Shown: one piece after another, positions 16,896 through 25,859 of the stretch | How positions within the stretch are numbered: position 1 is the first letter of the stretch | Layout of the letters: each line of letters opens with the position of its first letter | Assembly: GCA_029945945.1 (NCBI GenBank) | Contig: JAQSDM010000011.1 | Coordinates: 434,001 to 498,000 of the forward strand | Reading direction: 5' to 3' | Length of the DNA: 64,000 nucleotides | Source: Algoriphagus sp. | GTDB taxonomy: Bacteria; Bacteroidota; Bacteroidia; Cytophagales; Cyclobacteriaceae | Notes under the pieces: generated by a model | Database searches by the model: none | Seen by the model: only the letters and a program-made list of their open reading frames with translations | What the model was told of the DNA's origin: nothing | Position numbers and translations under genes: made by a program

Positions 16896-18377
16896 ATGAA
16901 AGTTAACTCCTCCATCTTTTTGAGCATGTTTTTGCTCTTCTCAATTCCAAGTTTCGGATGCAATGCAGCAGGTAAAAAAGATTTTGAGGTCATTCCTTTG
17001 ACCACTTTGGAATCAGCATTCAATCAATTCAAAGAACCGGCAATTACCCATCGCCGATTCAAACATGCGGATATCCAGCCTTTGATTGAAAAGCATAAAG
17101 GAACTTTTGAAATTTCTGAACTGGGGAAATCCATTGAAGGAAAGAGCATTTCCAATTTGAAATGGGGCTCGGGCAAAACCAAAGTGATGCTTTGGTCTCA
17201 AATGCATGGAAATGAAAGTACCGCCACGATGGCACTTTTTGATCTGTTTAATTTTCTGGAAGCTACGGGCGATGAGTATGACGAATTGAGAAATACACTA
17301 AAAACTCAACTCAATCTGAGCTTCATTCCTATGCTCAATCCAGATGGAGCAGATGCTTTCAAAAGGAGAAATGCATTGGACATTGATTTAAATCGGGATG
17401 CGATTTCACAGATTTCGCCGGAAGCTGTTATTCTGAAAAGTGCCCGTGATTCATTTGAACCCGTTTTTGGATTCAATCTCCACGATCAGCAGATTTATTA
17501 CAATGTAAAAGGAACACCCAAACAAGCTACGATATCAATTTTGGCACCTGCCTATAATGTGGAAACGGAAGTCAATGAAGTCCGGGAGCGAGCGATGCAA
17601 ACGATCGTCGGAATGAATGAAGTCCTTCAGCAAGTAATTCCCGGTCAGGTGGGAAAATATGACGATGAATTTGAGCCGAGAGCTTTTGGGGACAACATCC
17701 AAAAATGGGGAACAAGCACCATTCTGATCGAGTCGGGAGGCTATACCGATGATCCGGAGAAGCAATATATCAGAAAGTTGAATTTCATGATTATCCTGAA
17801 TGCTTTGCACCAGATTGCCACTGAAGCTTACACTCAATACACCACGGATCAATATTTTGCCATTCCCGACAATGGAATCCAATTGATGGATTTGATCTTG
17901 AATGAAGTCCAGGTGAAAGTGGGTGAGAAACTTTACCCGGTTGATTTGGCAATCCGACGAAGAGAATCCGAAGCCAATGGTAGTTATTTCGTCTCCGGAT
18001 CGGTTGAGGACCTTGGTGACATGCAGGTTTTCTTCGGCTTTGAAGAGTTGGACGCGACGGGGATGACTTTCACTCCGGGAAAAGTCTATGAAAAGGTCTT
18101 CGAAAGTGTCGATGATTTAGACAAAACTCAGGCATTAGAACTTCTGAAACAGGGATTCATGGCCATTAAAGTAAAAAACGGAGCAGCCAGACAACTTCAT
18201 GGATTGCCGATATTGGTTTTGAAAAGCACCAATACTTTTTCCTCCGGATGGATGACAGGCTCGACTCCAAATTTCTTCCTATCAAAAGAGGGTATCTTGA
18301 AATATGCCGTGGTAAACGGTTACCTGATTAACCTGGAAAATCCGAAAGATCAAGAATTTAAACAGCGGATTTTATAA
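16896..18377 (+). CDS. M14-family zinc carboxypeptidase-like lipoprotein
   Basis: Exported metallopeptidase-like protein, 493 residues from the chosen ATG. I prefer this start because it gives a compact lipoprotein signal (MKVNSSIFLSMF...) with SFGC, cysteine 22. An upstream in-frame ATG at 16854 adds 14 residues. Counted from 16854, the M14 zinc ligands are H118 and E121 (MHGNES) and H210 (NLHDQ), with substrate-side arginines near 171 and 181 (RR, NRD) and catalytic glutamate E293 (LIESGGY). The region after ~residue 330 is an extra C-terminal domain. Divergence from the dipeptide epimerase suggests action on cell-wall peptides, but this is inference. A terminator follows at 18401-18428. 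Confidence 0.85.
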   Translation: MKVNSSIFLSMFLLFSIPSFGCNAAGKKDFEVIPLTTLESAFNQFKEPAITHRRFKHADIQPLIEKHKGTFEISELGKSIEGKSISNLKWGSGKTKVMLWSQMHGNESTATMALFDLFNFLEATGDEYDELRNTLKTQLNLSFIPMLNPDGADAFKRRNALDIDLNRDAISQISPEAVILKSARDSFEPVFGFNLHDQQIYYNVKGTPKQATISILAPAYNVETEVNEVRERAMQTIVGMNEVLQQVIPGQVGKYDDEFEPRAFGDNIQKWGTSTILIESGGYTDDPEKQYIRKLNFMIILNALHQIATEAYTQYTTDQYFAIPDNGIQLMDLILNEVQVKVGEKLYPVDLAIRRRESEANGSYFVSGSVEDLGDMQVFFGFEELDATGMTFTPGKVYEKVFESVDDLDKTQALELLKQGFMAIKVKNGAARQLHGLPILVLKSTNTFSSGWMTGSTPNFFLSKEGILKYAVVNGYLINLENPKDQEFKQRIL

Positions 18378-18400
18378 TTGTTCCAGTCAGTTTTGCATTA

Positions 18401-18428
18401 AAAAAGCTCGTCTTCTGGCGGGCTTTTT
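18401..18428 (+). terminator. Terminator of the M14 peptidase gene
   Basis: Nine-pair stem AAAAGCTCG/CGGGCTTTT (one G-U pair) with an 8-base loop, ending in TTTTT, 24 bases after the stop codon. Confidence 0.8.
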
Positions 18429-18482
18429 GCGTTAATCCCGTTAAGAAATTCGTAATTTCAACTAACCATTTTTCTATTACTT

Positions 18483-19214
18483 ATGAAAAAGAACCTTTCA
18501 GCTATCCTTTTTGCTATCGCCATCATTATCGCCTCTTTTGTCTTGGGCAATGCAGTCATCAATCGCAACCGGCCGCAAGGCACTATCGTTGTCACGGGTT
18601 TGGGGGAAAGTAATTTTACTTCAGATTTGGTTGTTTGGGAGGGAAATTTCAATCGGGAAAGCAATGATTTGAAGACAGCATACGCGAGCCTCGAAAAGGA
18701 CAGAAATGCAGTAACTACATACCTTAAGTCAAAGGGCATTCCTGAGGCTCAACTTATTTTCAATGCTGTCAATACTAATCCGCTCTATCAGCAAAACTAT
18801 TCGAATGACGGCCGTTTTTTAGGTCAAACTTTTCAAGGATATCAGCTCAATCAATCTCTGGTAATTGAGTCCAAAGAGGTAGAAAAAGTAGAAAAAATCA
18901 GCAGAGAGATCACCGAATTACTGAATCAGGGAATTGCATTCTACTCTCAGCAGCCCCGCTATTATTATACCGGACTGGAATCTTTGAAATTGGAAATGAT
19001 TGCAAAAGCAACCGAAGACGCACGAATCAGAGCAGAACGAATCGCTGAAAACTCAGACTCAGATCTGGGCGATCTGATCAATGCCAACATGGGAATCTTC
19101 CAGATTACCGGCCAAAACTCAGGAGAAGACTATTCATGGGGCGGAACTTTTAATACTTCTGCCAAAAATAAAACCGCTTCAATCACCATGAAGCTGACAT
19201 TTGAGGTGGATTAA
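18483..19214 (+). CDS. SIMPL domain protein (DUF541), membrane-anchored or periplasmic
   Basis: Protein of 243 residues with an N-terminal hydrophobic segment (about 5-24; MKKNLSAILFAIAIIIASF) and a SIMPL/DUF541 domain beginning at IVVTGLGESNF. The domain has the usual alternation of strands and helices, including KDRNAVTTYLKSKGI and KATEDARIRAERIAE. Family members are periplasmic or outer-membrane-associated proteins of mostly unknown function, some linked to oxidative stress. A DinB-like gene starts 17 bases later on the same strand, suggesting co-transcription. Confidence 0.85.
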   Translation: MKKNLSAILFAIAIIIASFVLGNAVINRNRPQGTIVVTGLGESNFTSDLVVWEGNFNRESNDLKTAYASLEKDRNAVTTYLKSKGIPEAQLIFNAVNTNPLYQQNYSNDGRFLGQTFQGYQLNQSLVIESKEVEKVEKISREITELLNQGIAFYSQQPRYYYTGLESLKLEMIAKATEDARIRAERIAENSDSDLGDLINANMGIFQITGQNSGEDYSWGGTFNTSAKNKTASITMKLTFEVD

Positions 19215-19231
19215 ACGAACTTTTGATTTCG

Positions 19232-20068
19232 ATGCCTCAGATACCGATTCAAACACTTTCTCTTTTTCCAAAGCTTGATCAACTCTTATTGGAGTTGCTT
19301 CACTCACTTTATCCGGAAGACTGGGAGAAACCTACAATTGCACCCTTGTGGAATGTAAAAGACATCGCAACGCATTTGCTGGATGGAAATCTCCGCACTC
19401 TTTCAATGCTGCGAGACGGGTATTTTGGAGAATCGCCGGGCGATATCAATGGATATCAGGATTTGGTGAAATATTTGAACAGGCTGAATTCGGATTGGGT
19501 GAACGTAATGAAACGCCTCAGTCCAAATGTCCTGGTCCAACTTCTTGAAAGCTCCGGAAAAGAATACATCGGATTTTTGAATACCCTAGATCCATTTGAA
19601 AAAGCTGCATTTTCTGTTGCCTGGGCAGGTGAAACTGAATCTCAAAACTGGTTTCATATCGCAAGGGAATACACTGAAAAATGGCATCACCAACAACAAA
19701 TCCGATTGGCAGTTGGCAAAGAAGAAATACTCTACAACAAAGAATTTTATGATGCCTTTCTTCAAACTTCTTTAAGAGCTTTGCCTTACCATTACCGGGA
19801 TTTGACAGGAAAAGAAGGAGAAGTAATTCGGGTAACAGTTGAAGGTGAATCCAACTGGAATTGGTGGATTATTTTTAATTCCAACTCGTGGAAAAGAATT
19901 GAAAATCCAACAACAAACCCCGTATCCCAAGTAATCATACCTGCCCAAATTGCCTGGAGAATCTTTACAAAAGGAATTTCCAAAGTTGAAGCGAAAAGCC
20001 AAATTTCAATTTCCGGAAAGCAAGAATATGGAGAGAAAATCCTGGGAATGTTAACCGTAATGGCCTAA
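19232..20068 (+). CDS. DinB/maleylpyruvate-isomerase-like metal-binding protein
   Basis: 278 residues from the ATG at 19232; an in-frame TTG three codons earlier is unlikely. The N-terminal half resembles the DinB/mycothiol-type four-helix bundle: an early WNVKDIATHLLDGN helix with H48, and EYTEKWHHQQQIR with E146, H152 and H153 as likely metal ligands. Relatives in Bacteroidota are annotated as maleylpyruvate isomerase N-terminal domain proteins, with no fixed substrate. The C-terminal third looks like a sterol-carrier-type alpha/beta domain (WNWWIIF, SKVEAKSQISISG). Its stop overlaps the rlmF start by one base (TAATG), so the two are probably translated together. Function is not known. Confidence 0.75.
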   Translation: MPQIPIQTLSLFPKLDQLLLELLHSLYPEDWEKPTIAPLWNVKDIATHLLDGNLRTLSMLRDGYFGESPGDINGYQDLVKYLNRLNSDWVNVMKRLSPNVLVQLLESSGKEYIGFLNTLDPFEKAAFSVAWAGETESQNWFHIAREYTEKWHHQQQIRLAVGKEEILYNKEFYDAFLQTSLRALPYHYRDLTGKEGEVIRVTVEGESNWNWWIIFNSNSWKRIENPTTNPVSQVIIPAQIAWRIFTKGISKVEAKSQISISGKQEYGEKILGMLTVMA

Positions 20069-21036
20069 TGAAGGATTCTGATCAAAATCCCCCAAGCTCA
20101 AAATCCGGCCTTCACCCAAGAAATGTCCATCGGGATCGATATGATTTCGAAGCTTTGGCCAAGACTGAACCCGAGCTTTTCCCATTTGTTTTTGAAAATC
20201 AATATGGTGACCAAACGATAAATTTTGCCAATCCAAATGCGGTTAAAATCCTCAATAGAGCTTTGTTAAAGCATTATTACAAAATCGGATTTTGGGATAT
20301 TCCGGATGGATTTCTCTGCCCTCCCATTCCCGGTCGCGCTGATTATATTCATTACGCAGCTGATTTACTTGCTCAAAACAATGCCGGAAAACTACCTCCC
20401 GGACAAAAAGTGAAAGTTCTGGATATCGGGACCGGAGCAAATCTGATCTATCCTGTTTTGGGAAATTCGATTTACGGTTGGACCTTCGTAGGAGCAGAAC
20501 TTGATGAAAAATCGATCGCATCAGCACAGAAAATCATTGATCAAAATACTACCCTGAAAGGCAAAATCGAACTACGAGCCCAAACGGATTCCTCGCATAT
20601 TTTCTCTGGAATAATAGGGACTGAAGAGTTTTTTGATCTCTCGATTTGCAATCCTCCTTTTCATGAATCAGCTGAAGATGCAAAAGCCGGAAGTTCTCGG
20701 AAAGTCAAGAATCTAACCAGAAAAGTTGATTCTAAACCGATGCTCAACTTCGGAGGCCAGGCAAATGAACTTTGGTGCGAGGGCGGAGAAAGCAAGTTCA
20801 TCGAGCGGCTGATCCGGGAAAGCCTTGAATTCAAATTCTCCTGCTTTTGGTTTACGACATTGGTCGCGAAGGAAGTGAATCTTCCCTCAATTTATTCCAA
20901 TCTGAAAAAGGCCGGAGTTGCAGAAATTAAAACAATCCCGATGTCACAAGGCAACAAGAAAAGTAGGATCGTAGCTTGGACTTTTCTCAATCCCAAACAG
21001 ATGGAAAACTGGCGGAAAATGAGATGGGGTGGATGA
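20068..21036 (+). CDS. rlmF: 23S rRNA (adenine(1618)-N(6))-methyltransferase
   Basis: Cytoplasmic rRNA methyltransferase of 322 residues that uses S-adenosylmethionine to N6-methylate A1618 of 23S rRNA, as in the YbiN/RlmF family. The family N-terminus (LHPRNVHRDRYDFEAL) is present, followed by the SAM loop VLDIGTGANLIYP (118-125 core) and the N6-adenine catalytic motif CNPPF (NPPF 195-198). The C-terminal region KKSRIVAWTFL is also typical. Length matches the family (about 310). Start is the ATG overlapping the stop of the DinB-like gene by one base. Confidence 0.92.
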   Translation: MKDSDQNPPSSKSGLHPRNVHRDRYDFEALAKTEPELFPFVFENQYGDQTINFANPNAVKILNRALLKHYYKIGFWDIPDGFLCPPIPGRADYIHYAADLLAQNNAGKLPPGQKVKVLDIGTGANLIYPVLGNSIYGWTFVGAELDEKSIASAQKIIDQNTTLKGKIELRAQTDSSHIFSGIIGTEEFFDLSICNPPFHESAEDAKAGSSRKVKNLTRKVDSKPMLNFGGQANELWCEGGESKFIERLIRESLEFKFSCFWFTTLVAKEVNLPSIYSNLKKAGVAEIKTIPMSQGNKKSRIVAWTFLNPKQMENWRKMRWGG

Positions 21037-21045
21037 TCGGTCAAA

Positions 21046-21366
21046 TTAATTCAGACCGTTTAATCCCAGAATAAAGGACATTGGTATCAGAATTAAATAC
21101 GCCAAAATCCCAATTGCCCAACCCAATGCTTTTTTTACTCCGTCAGCTTCCCGGAGCTCTGTAGTATTTCTGAAAATCAGGCCCGCAATTCCTCCTGCCA
21201 TCGGAACAAAAATGAACGGAAGGATAAGCAAGTGAATAGTATTTAGATTCAATTCACCGATAAGAGTGAAAAACAAGGCAAGCAAAACAGCAGTTATTGC
21301 TGCGCTTTGAAAGAAAGCTTTTGTCGAAGATCCGAAAGGGTCTGAACGCAATGTTTGTTGGCTCAT
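21046..21366 (-). CDS. Small three-helix membrane protein, unknown function
   Basis: 106 residues starting at MSQQTLRSDPFGSS, preferred over a longer frame (to 21450) that would cross the OsmC terminator. Three hydrophobic helices are visible: SAAITAVLLALFFTLIG, LLILPFIFVPMAGGIAGLIF and ALGWAIGILAYLILIP. The acidic/basic loop NTTELREADGVKK lies between the second and third. No family recognised. It converges on rlmF with a 9-base gap. Confidence 0.7.
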   Translation of the reverse strand: MSQQTLRSDPFGSSTKAFFQSAAITAVLLALFFTLIGELNLNTIHLLILPFIFVPMAGGIAGLIFRNTTELREADGVKKALGWAIGILAYLILIPMSFILGLNGLN

Positions 21367-21437
21367 GATTTCAGGAAATAAAATGATTGTGAATAATTTT
21401 CTGTACTTACTCACAATCAATTGCAATACCACAAAAA

Positions 21438-21464
21438 AAAAGCAGGCCATGATAGCCTGCTTTT
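21438..21464 (-). terminator. Terminator of the OsmC-family gene
   Basis: Ten-pair stem AAAAGCAGGC/GCCTGCTTTT with a 7-base loop. On the minus strand it runs into TTTTTTTTG, 21 bases after the stop of the gene at 21486-21899. Confidence 0.85.
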
Positions 21465-21485
21465 CCTTTGTTAAAATATTTAAAA

Positions 21486-21899
21486 TCAGGTATTAAGGGT
21501 ATACTCCACGCTGATTTCCATTTTCAATGCTTTTGAAATCGGGCAGTTTAGCTCGGCGTCTTTCACCAATTCAGCAAATTTCTCCTCAGTAATTCCTTCC
21601 ACCTGAGCTTTCAAAACCAAGTGAGATCTTTTCAGAGTGCCTTCTTCGAAAGTAATGTTACAGGTTACTTCGAGTTCTTTAGGAGGAAATCCTGCTGCGG
21701 TTAAATTGAAGCTCAATTTCATTGCAAAGCATCCTGAGTGAGCGGCAGCTACCAATTCTTCCGGATTTGTACCTATTCCATCCTCAAATCGAGAGACATA
21801 AGAATATTGAGTTTTGTTTAATACAGTACTGGCTGTAGTCAGGTGGCCGGAACCTTCTTTGCCAGTTCCTTGCCATACGGCGGTTGCTTTTCTGATCAT
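21486..21899 (-). CDS. OsmC-family peroxiredoxin
   Basis: Thiol peroxidase of 137 residues that reduces organic hydroperoxides in the cytoplasm. The OsmC-type start (ATAVWQGTGKEGSGHLTT) is followed by the peroxidatic cysteine in AAHSGCFAM (C57) and the resolving cysteine in ELNCPISKAL (C119), with TNPEELV between. The GSGHLTT segment favours the OsmC rather than Ohr branch. The gene is monocistronic with its own terminator. An oxidant-responsive promoter is likely but not visible. Confidence 0.9.
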   Translation of the reverse strand: MIRKATAVWQGTGKEGSGHLTTASTVLNKTQYSYVSRFEDGIGTNPEELVAAAHSGCFAMKLSFNLTAAGFPPKELEVTCNITFEEGTLKRSHLVLKAQVEGITEEKFAELVKDAELNCPISKALKMEISVEYTLNT

Positions 21900-22205
21900 T
21901 GGATAAAAGAGTTTAAGGGTAAAAGTTACAAGTTTAAACCTGAGATTGGTATGAAAGTTCCATCGTTTTTTGATTTCCCAAAGATTTGCACAAATAACTC
22001 CAAAGATTCAACTAGATCTGTTTTAATCTGTGACTTTTTCTGAGAATATCTGTAGGAAAATCATTTTAGAAATGTTTAAAAATCAAAAAAATGATCATGA
22101 TTGCCCACAGAAGTGCACATATAGCTTCATAGATTCTCTCAGATATTCACAAACAGATATTTTTTTACTGTTTCCGGGATCTTTAAAAAATCATTAATTT
22201 AGTTC
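21900..22205. other. Spacer between osmC-type gene and GxxExxY gene
   Basis: 306 AT-rich bases with no convincing gene. It must hold promoters for both divergent genes, but no exact TAnnTTTG box was found; TAATTTAG near 22195 is one base off. Confidence 0.5.
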
Positions 22206-22589
22206 ATGCATGAAAATGAAATTACTTTTATCATTCGGGGTGCTATTTTTAAAGTTTACAACACCCTCGGTCCCGAACTTTTAGAATCAAGCTATGAAGC
22301 CTCCTTAGGGTACGAATTAATTAAAGCGGGTCTAATCGTAGAACATCAGGTAGGGTTGCCACTTATTTATGACACATTAAAACTTGATGTTGGCTATCGA
22401 ATCGATTTGTTAATCGAGAAAAAAGTGATCATCGAAATCAAATCAGTTGAAAATTTAGCCGAAGTCCATCACAAGCAAATAATTACCTATTTAAAACTTT
22501 CAGGAATAAAAGTAGGCTTACTTGTCAATTTCAACACCTCGGAAATAGCTAAAGAAATTCATAGGAAGGTCAATGCTTTCAGAGATTAG
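22206..22589 (+). CDS. GxxExxY family protein
   Basis: 127-residue protein with the signature GPELLESSYE (GxxExxY) near residues 22-31, then a strand-rich PD-(D/E)xK-like segment: YRIDLLIEKKVIIEIKSVE, giving D, E and K in nuclease-like spacing. Family members are common in Bacteroidota and some cyanobacteria, usually as lone genes in intergenic settings; their function is not established. The gene is flanked downstream by a long inverted repeat (22594-22684). Start is the ATG at 22206. Confidence 0.88.
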   Translation: MHENEITFIIRGAIFKVYNTLGPELLESSYEASLGYELIKAGLIVEHQVGLPLIYDTLKLDVGYRIDLLIEKKVIIEIKSVENLAEVHHKQIITYLKLSGIKVGLLVNFNTSEIAKEIHRKVNAFRD

Positions 22590-22593
22590 ATCT

Positions 22594-22684
22594 CCCGCTG
22601 ATTCACGCAGAAAAAGTCGCAGATTTCCAAAGATCTTTTTTAATCTGCATTTATCTGCTTTATCAATCAGCGAAAATCAGCGGG
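22594..22684. repeat. Inverted repeat after the GxxExxY gene
   Basis: Perfect 10-base arms CCCGCTGATT (22594-22603) and AATCAGCGGG (22675-22684) enclose 71 bases that contain further short complementary pieces (CGCAGATTT with AATCTGC). There is no U-tract, so it is not a simple terminator. It resembles the imperfect palindromes often found near GxxExxY genes. Confidence 0.6.
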
Positions 22685-22703
22685 CAATATTTATCTAAGG
22701 GAT

Positions 22704-23828
22704 CTACTTTCTGGCAAGTGATTCAAAAACCTCCAAATACTGATCCGTCACATGCTCCCAGTTATACTTCTGGGTTAAACCAGATCGGGCAATCAATCGA
22801 AATTCTTCCATTTTCTCAGGCGCTGCCTCTGCCTTTTCAATGATCGATTTAACGGATTCCGCTGTTTTTTCAAAGAACCATCCATGCTTTCCTTTCTGCA
22901 GCATTTCCTGACTAAACGGGGTATTCAAAGCCAGAATTGCACATCCGTACCCCAGCGCTTTTAGCATCGCCGGATTTGTCCCGCCAAACTCATGCCCATG
23001 GAAATAGGCATAACTATGGGAATATAACGCCGCCAATTCATTCGGATCGGTCACGTATCCGGTGAAAAGCAATCTCTCATCTTTGATGTTCATCAATCGA
23101 TTCGCCCATTTATCCTCAAAAGGCACGTCCCCTAAAATCACAAGCTTTCTCTTTGAATCTGACTTCAAAAATCCTTCTATAATCAGGTCCGCATTATTAT
23201 CCGGGACCAACCTTGCTACAATCAAATAGTAGGAATGAGATTTTAAATTCCACCTTTCAATTGGCCTTGAATCGACAGATTCTCTTGGATTTGCACCGTA
23301 GGCAATCACCTTGGAATCTGCATTGAAAAGCTCCAGATACACCCTTCGCATCTCATCCGAATCGTTGATCAACTGATCGTAAAACTTGGTCGCCAACTTC
23401 GAAGCCCAGAAAAAATATTTTGATCCAAGACCTTTCCACTTAGGTCGAAGCCATTCCAATCCATCCACATTGATGGCCGTTGGCTTTCCAAAAACCTTCG
23501 AAATAAGGCCAAAAGGACCATTTCCGCTATTCACCACAAAAATCACATCTGCATCTGAGAAGCAGGCATGAATCATGGAAAAGAACGTATGAGTCACCTG
23601 AGTCAGGCTCTTCGATTCAATCGCCGGTGTGTAAATACACTCAATCCCATTCACAAATTGCGGGCGATTCTTAAAAAGAGAGCGGTGATTATAGACAAGC
23701 ACATGAACGCCTCTTTTCACAAGTCGCTCTCCAAGCTCCTTAATCAAAGTATCATAACCGCCGTAGACGTAAGGATAACCCTTCGCACCCATAATGGCTA
23801 CTTTCAGTTTCTTTTCAGATGCTGCCAT
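22704..23828 (-). CDS. Glycosyltransferase with DUF1972-type N-terminus (GT4-like)
   Basis: Predicted sugar transferase of 374 residues, last gene of the exopolysaccharide operon. The DUF1972-type start KVAIMGAKGYPYVYGGYDT is typical of rhamnosyl- or galactosyltransferases of capsule loci. The C-terminal GT-B half has YYLIVARLVPDNNADLIIEGF and HEFGGTNPAMLKALGYGC, the nucleotide-sugar pocket. It overlaps the end of the preceding glycosyltransferase gene by 25 bases. Donor and acceptor cannot be deduced. Confidence 0.88.
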   Translation of the reverse strand: MAASEKKLKVAIMGAKGYPYVYGGYDTLIKELGERLVKRGVHVLVYNHRSLFKNRPQFVNGIECIYTPAIESKSLTQVTHTFFSMIHACFSDADVIFVVNSGNGPFGLISKVFGKPTAINVDGLEWLRPKWKGLGSKYFFWASKLATKFYDQLINDSDEMRRVYLELFNADSKVIAYGANPRESVDSRPIERWNLKSHSYYLIVARLVPDNNADLIIEGFLKSDSKRKLVILGDVPFEDKWANRLMNIKDERLLFTGYVTDPNELAALYSHSYAYFHGHEFGGTNPAMLKALGYGCAILALNTPFSQEMLQKGKHGWFFEKTAESVKSIIEKAEAAPEKMEEFRLIARSGLTQKYNWEHVTDQYLEVFESLARK

Positions 23829-24964
23829 AGGTGTCTTTTAATTTTTTCTTCAAACGCCTCCAAACTATATTCCTTCAAGACTCGGGTTCTTCCTGCTTTT
23901 CCCAATGCCAGTCTCAGCGCTTCATTTTCAATCAATTTACTCAAAGTTCTCACTCCTTTATCCACATCGCCAATCGGAATCAAAAACCCTGTTTCGCCAT
24001 CCAAAACCATTTCGGCGGCTCCGCCCGAACGGGTTGCCACAACAGGTTTTCCTGCTGCCATGGCTTCCAAAATCACCGTAGGAAATGAATCCGGAAGGAT
24101 TGAAGGAAGGACAAAAATATCAGAAGCCGCCAGGACTTTCGGAACATCCGTTCGAAACCCTAAATCCGTAACTTTTTCCTTCAATTCTTTTTTCTCAATT
24201 ATTGTTCTGATTTCCTCCTGAATGTGTTCGTAACCGGGGAATGGATCTCCTACCAGAACAAAATGGCATTGTGGATAAGTCTTGAAAATAGTCCTTGCAA
24301 TCTCCAGAAAGAACAACTGTCCTTTACCCGGATTGATGCGCCCGATCATGGTGATGATCAACTTATCCACAGGCAATCCAATTTCAGATTTAGCATTTGG
24401 GTAAGCAATTAAAAACTCATCATAGGGGATTCCATTGTGTATAACTTCCGGTTTAGCCAATTTTAATTTGGATTTCCAATGGTTTGAAACTGCGTTAGAA
24501 ACCACAATGGGGCTCGATGTACTGCTATCAAGCATTTTTGCCAGGAGCTTAACCAATGGAGCCGGACCCGGCAAAATTTCATGAATATGCCAGATATGAG
24601 GAAGACAATTTCTCTTTGCCCAATACGCTCCCACTATTACCGCAAGAGTATTGGAATAAACCAGCTCAAAACCAAATTCATGATGGAGTTCATCCAGGAA
24701 TCGATAGGCGTTAAGATTCTTGCTAAGTCTGTTTAGTAAGCCGGTTGGATTGACATATTTCCGGCGGAGAATTCCAAGGTTTTGAATCCTGACGATAAAA
24801 CCTTCTGATTCCAGTTCACCCACCAAAGGTCCCGGCCCTGTCAAAACAACTACCGGAATCAGACCTTCATTTCGATAAATTCCAAGGACCTGCAGGATGA
24901 TTTTTCCCGAACCATAAAGCTCTGATGAACTCTGAAGAAAAAGTACATAACGGGATTTAGCCAT
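23804..24964 (-). CDS. Glycosyltransferase family 4 protein
   Basis: GT-B glycosyltransferase of 386 residues. The N-terminal half has SSSELYGSGKIILQVLGIY, the C-terminal half IITMIGRINPGKGQLFFLEIA and the E-x7-E-type motif SFPTVILEAMAAGKPVVAT. It acts at the cytoplasmic face on the lipid-linked repeat unit in known pathways. Its start overlaps the methyltransferase gene by 8 bases and its end overlaps the next glycosyltransferase, consistent with one operon. Sugar specificity is unknown. Confidence 0.9.
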   Translation of the reverse strand: MAKSRYVLFLQSSSELYGSGKIILQVLGIYRNEGLIPVVVLTGPGPLVGELESEGFIVRIQNLGILRRKYVNPTGLLNRLSKNLNAYRFLDELHHEFGFELVYSNTLAVIVGAYWAKRNCLPHIWHIHEILPGPAPLVKLLAKMLDSSTSSPIVVSNAVSNHWKSKLKLAKPEVIHNGIPYDEFLIAYPNAKSEIGLPVDKLIITMIGRINPGKGQLFFLEIARTIFKTYPQCHFVLVGDPFPGYEHIQEEIRTIIEKKELKEKVTDLGFRTDVPKVLAASDIFVLPSILPDSFPTVILEAMAAGKPVVATRSGGAAEMVLDGETGFLIPIGDVDKGVRTLSKLIENEALRLALGKAGRTRVLKEYSLEAFEEKIKRHLWQHLKRN

Positions 24965-25856
24965 TGGATTTCAGGTAAATTCCCATGATCCCCGATTTGC
25001 CAAAAAAAACAGAAATCGTTTCCAAAATCCAGGCAAAAGGCAAAAGAATTCCAATGCCTAAAAGCAAACCCGGTGTTTTCTTTCTTTTCAAACTCAGGAT
25101 CAGATTTCCTTTGAAACCCAATTGACTCATCAAAGCCTGAAGCATTCCCAGTACTCCCAAGTGAATGGAAAAAGACCTATGCCCAACTTTTTTATAACCG
25201 ATTCGATAAAGTTCTTTCTCCAAACCTGTCTCTGTCCAATGAGTCAAATGCTTTGGAATATCCCAATGAATCCAGTTTTGACCGGCAATTTTAGATTGCC
25301 AGGAATCCGCCCTTGGTACTTCGATATAAGCTTTCCCATCAGAGATAAGATTGGAATCCAATAACTCTTTAAGCAATCCCAAAGGATCTGGCAAATGCTC
25401 GAGAACATGGTTCAGGGTAATCAGATCATAATAGCCTTCTCCTACCTTTCCTCCGGAATAATACTCCTGTCTGACCTCAACTTCATACTTTTCCCGGGCA
25501 AAGTCAGCCCTTTCTTTTGCTGTTTCAATTCCCAAACCAGTCCACCCTGATTTTTTGGCTATGGCTAAAAATTGACCCTTGCCGGAGCCAAAATCAAGAA
25601 GCCTTTTTGTTTTTGAAAAAGAAATTGAATCAGCTCTATCTAATACTTCCCTTCCTTCGCGAAAAATAACCCATTCAAAAATCGACTTGCGGTTATCTAC
25701 CACGGTGTAGACTTCATCTTCATACAACGCATCTGAATCAAGATCTTCCGGAATAAAAGTCCACCGATTTCCGCAGCCCTTACATAGGCAGATGGAAAAA
25801 GCCTGAAGATCGCTTTCTGGGGATTTTTTACAAACCGGACAGGTGATTAGCCGCAT
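24957..25856 (-). CDS. SAM-dependent methyltransferase with N-terminal zinc-ribbon cysteines
   Basis: 299-residue class I methyltransferase. Four cysteines at the N-terminus (C6, C9, C25, C28) form a probable zinc ribbon. The SAM motif I is LLDFGSGKGQFL (near 85-97), followed by YDLITLNHVLEHLPDP, the usual post-motif of sugar-type methyltransferases. A C-terminal hydrophobic stretch (LLLGIGILLPFAWIL) may tether it to the membrane. Within the exopolysaccharide operon it likely O-methylates a sugar, which is inferred from context. Confidence 0.85.
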   Translation of the reverse strand: MRLITCPVCKKSPESDLQAFSICLCKGCGNRWTFIPEDLDSDALYEDEVYTVVDNRKSIFEWVIFREGREVLDRADSISFSKTKRLLDFGSGKGQFLAIAKKSGWTGLGIETAKERADFAREKYEVEVRQEYYSGGKVGEGYYDLITLNHVLEHLPDPLGLLKELLDSNLISDGKAYIEVPRADSWQSKIAGQNWIHWDIPKHLTHWTETGLEKELYRIGYKKVGHRSFSIHLGVLGMLQALMSQLGFKGNLILSLKRKKTPGLLLGIGILLPFAWILETISVFFGKSGIMGIYLKSNG

Positions 25857-25859
25857 GGA

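Noticed and set aside
22594-22684. Terminator for the polysaccharide operon
   Set aside because: Loop of 71 bases and no U-tract on the minus strand.
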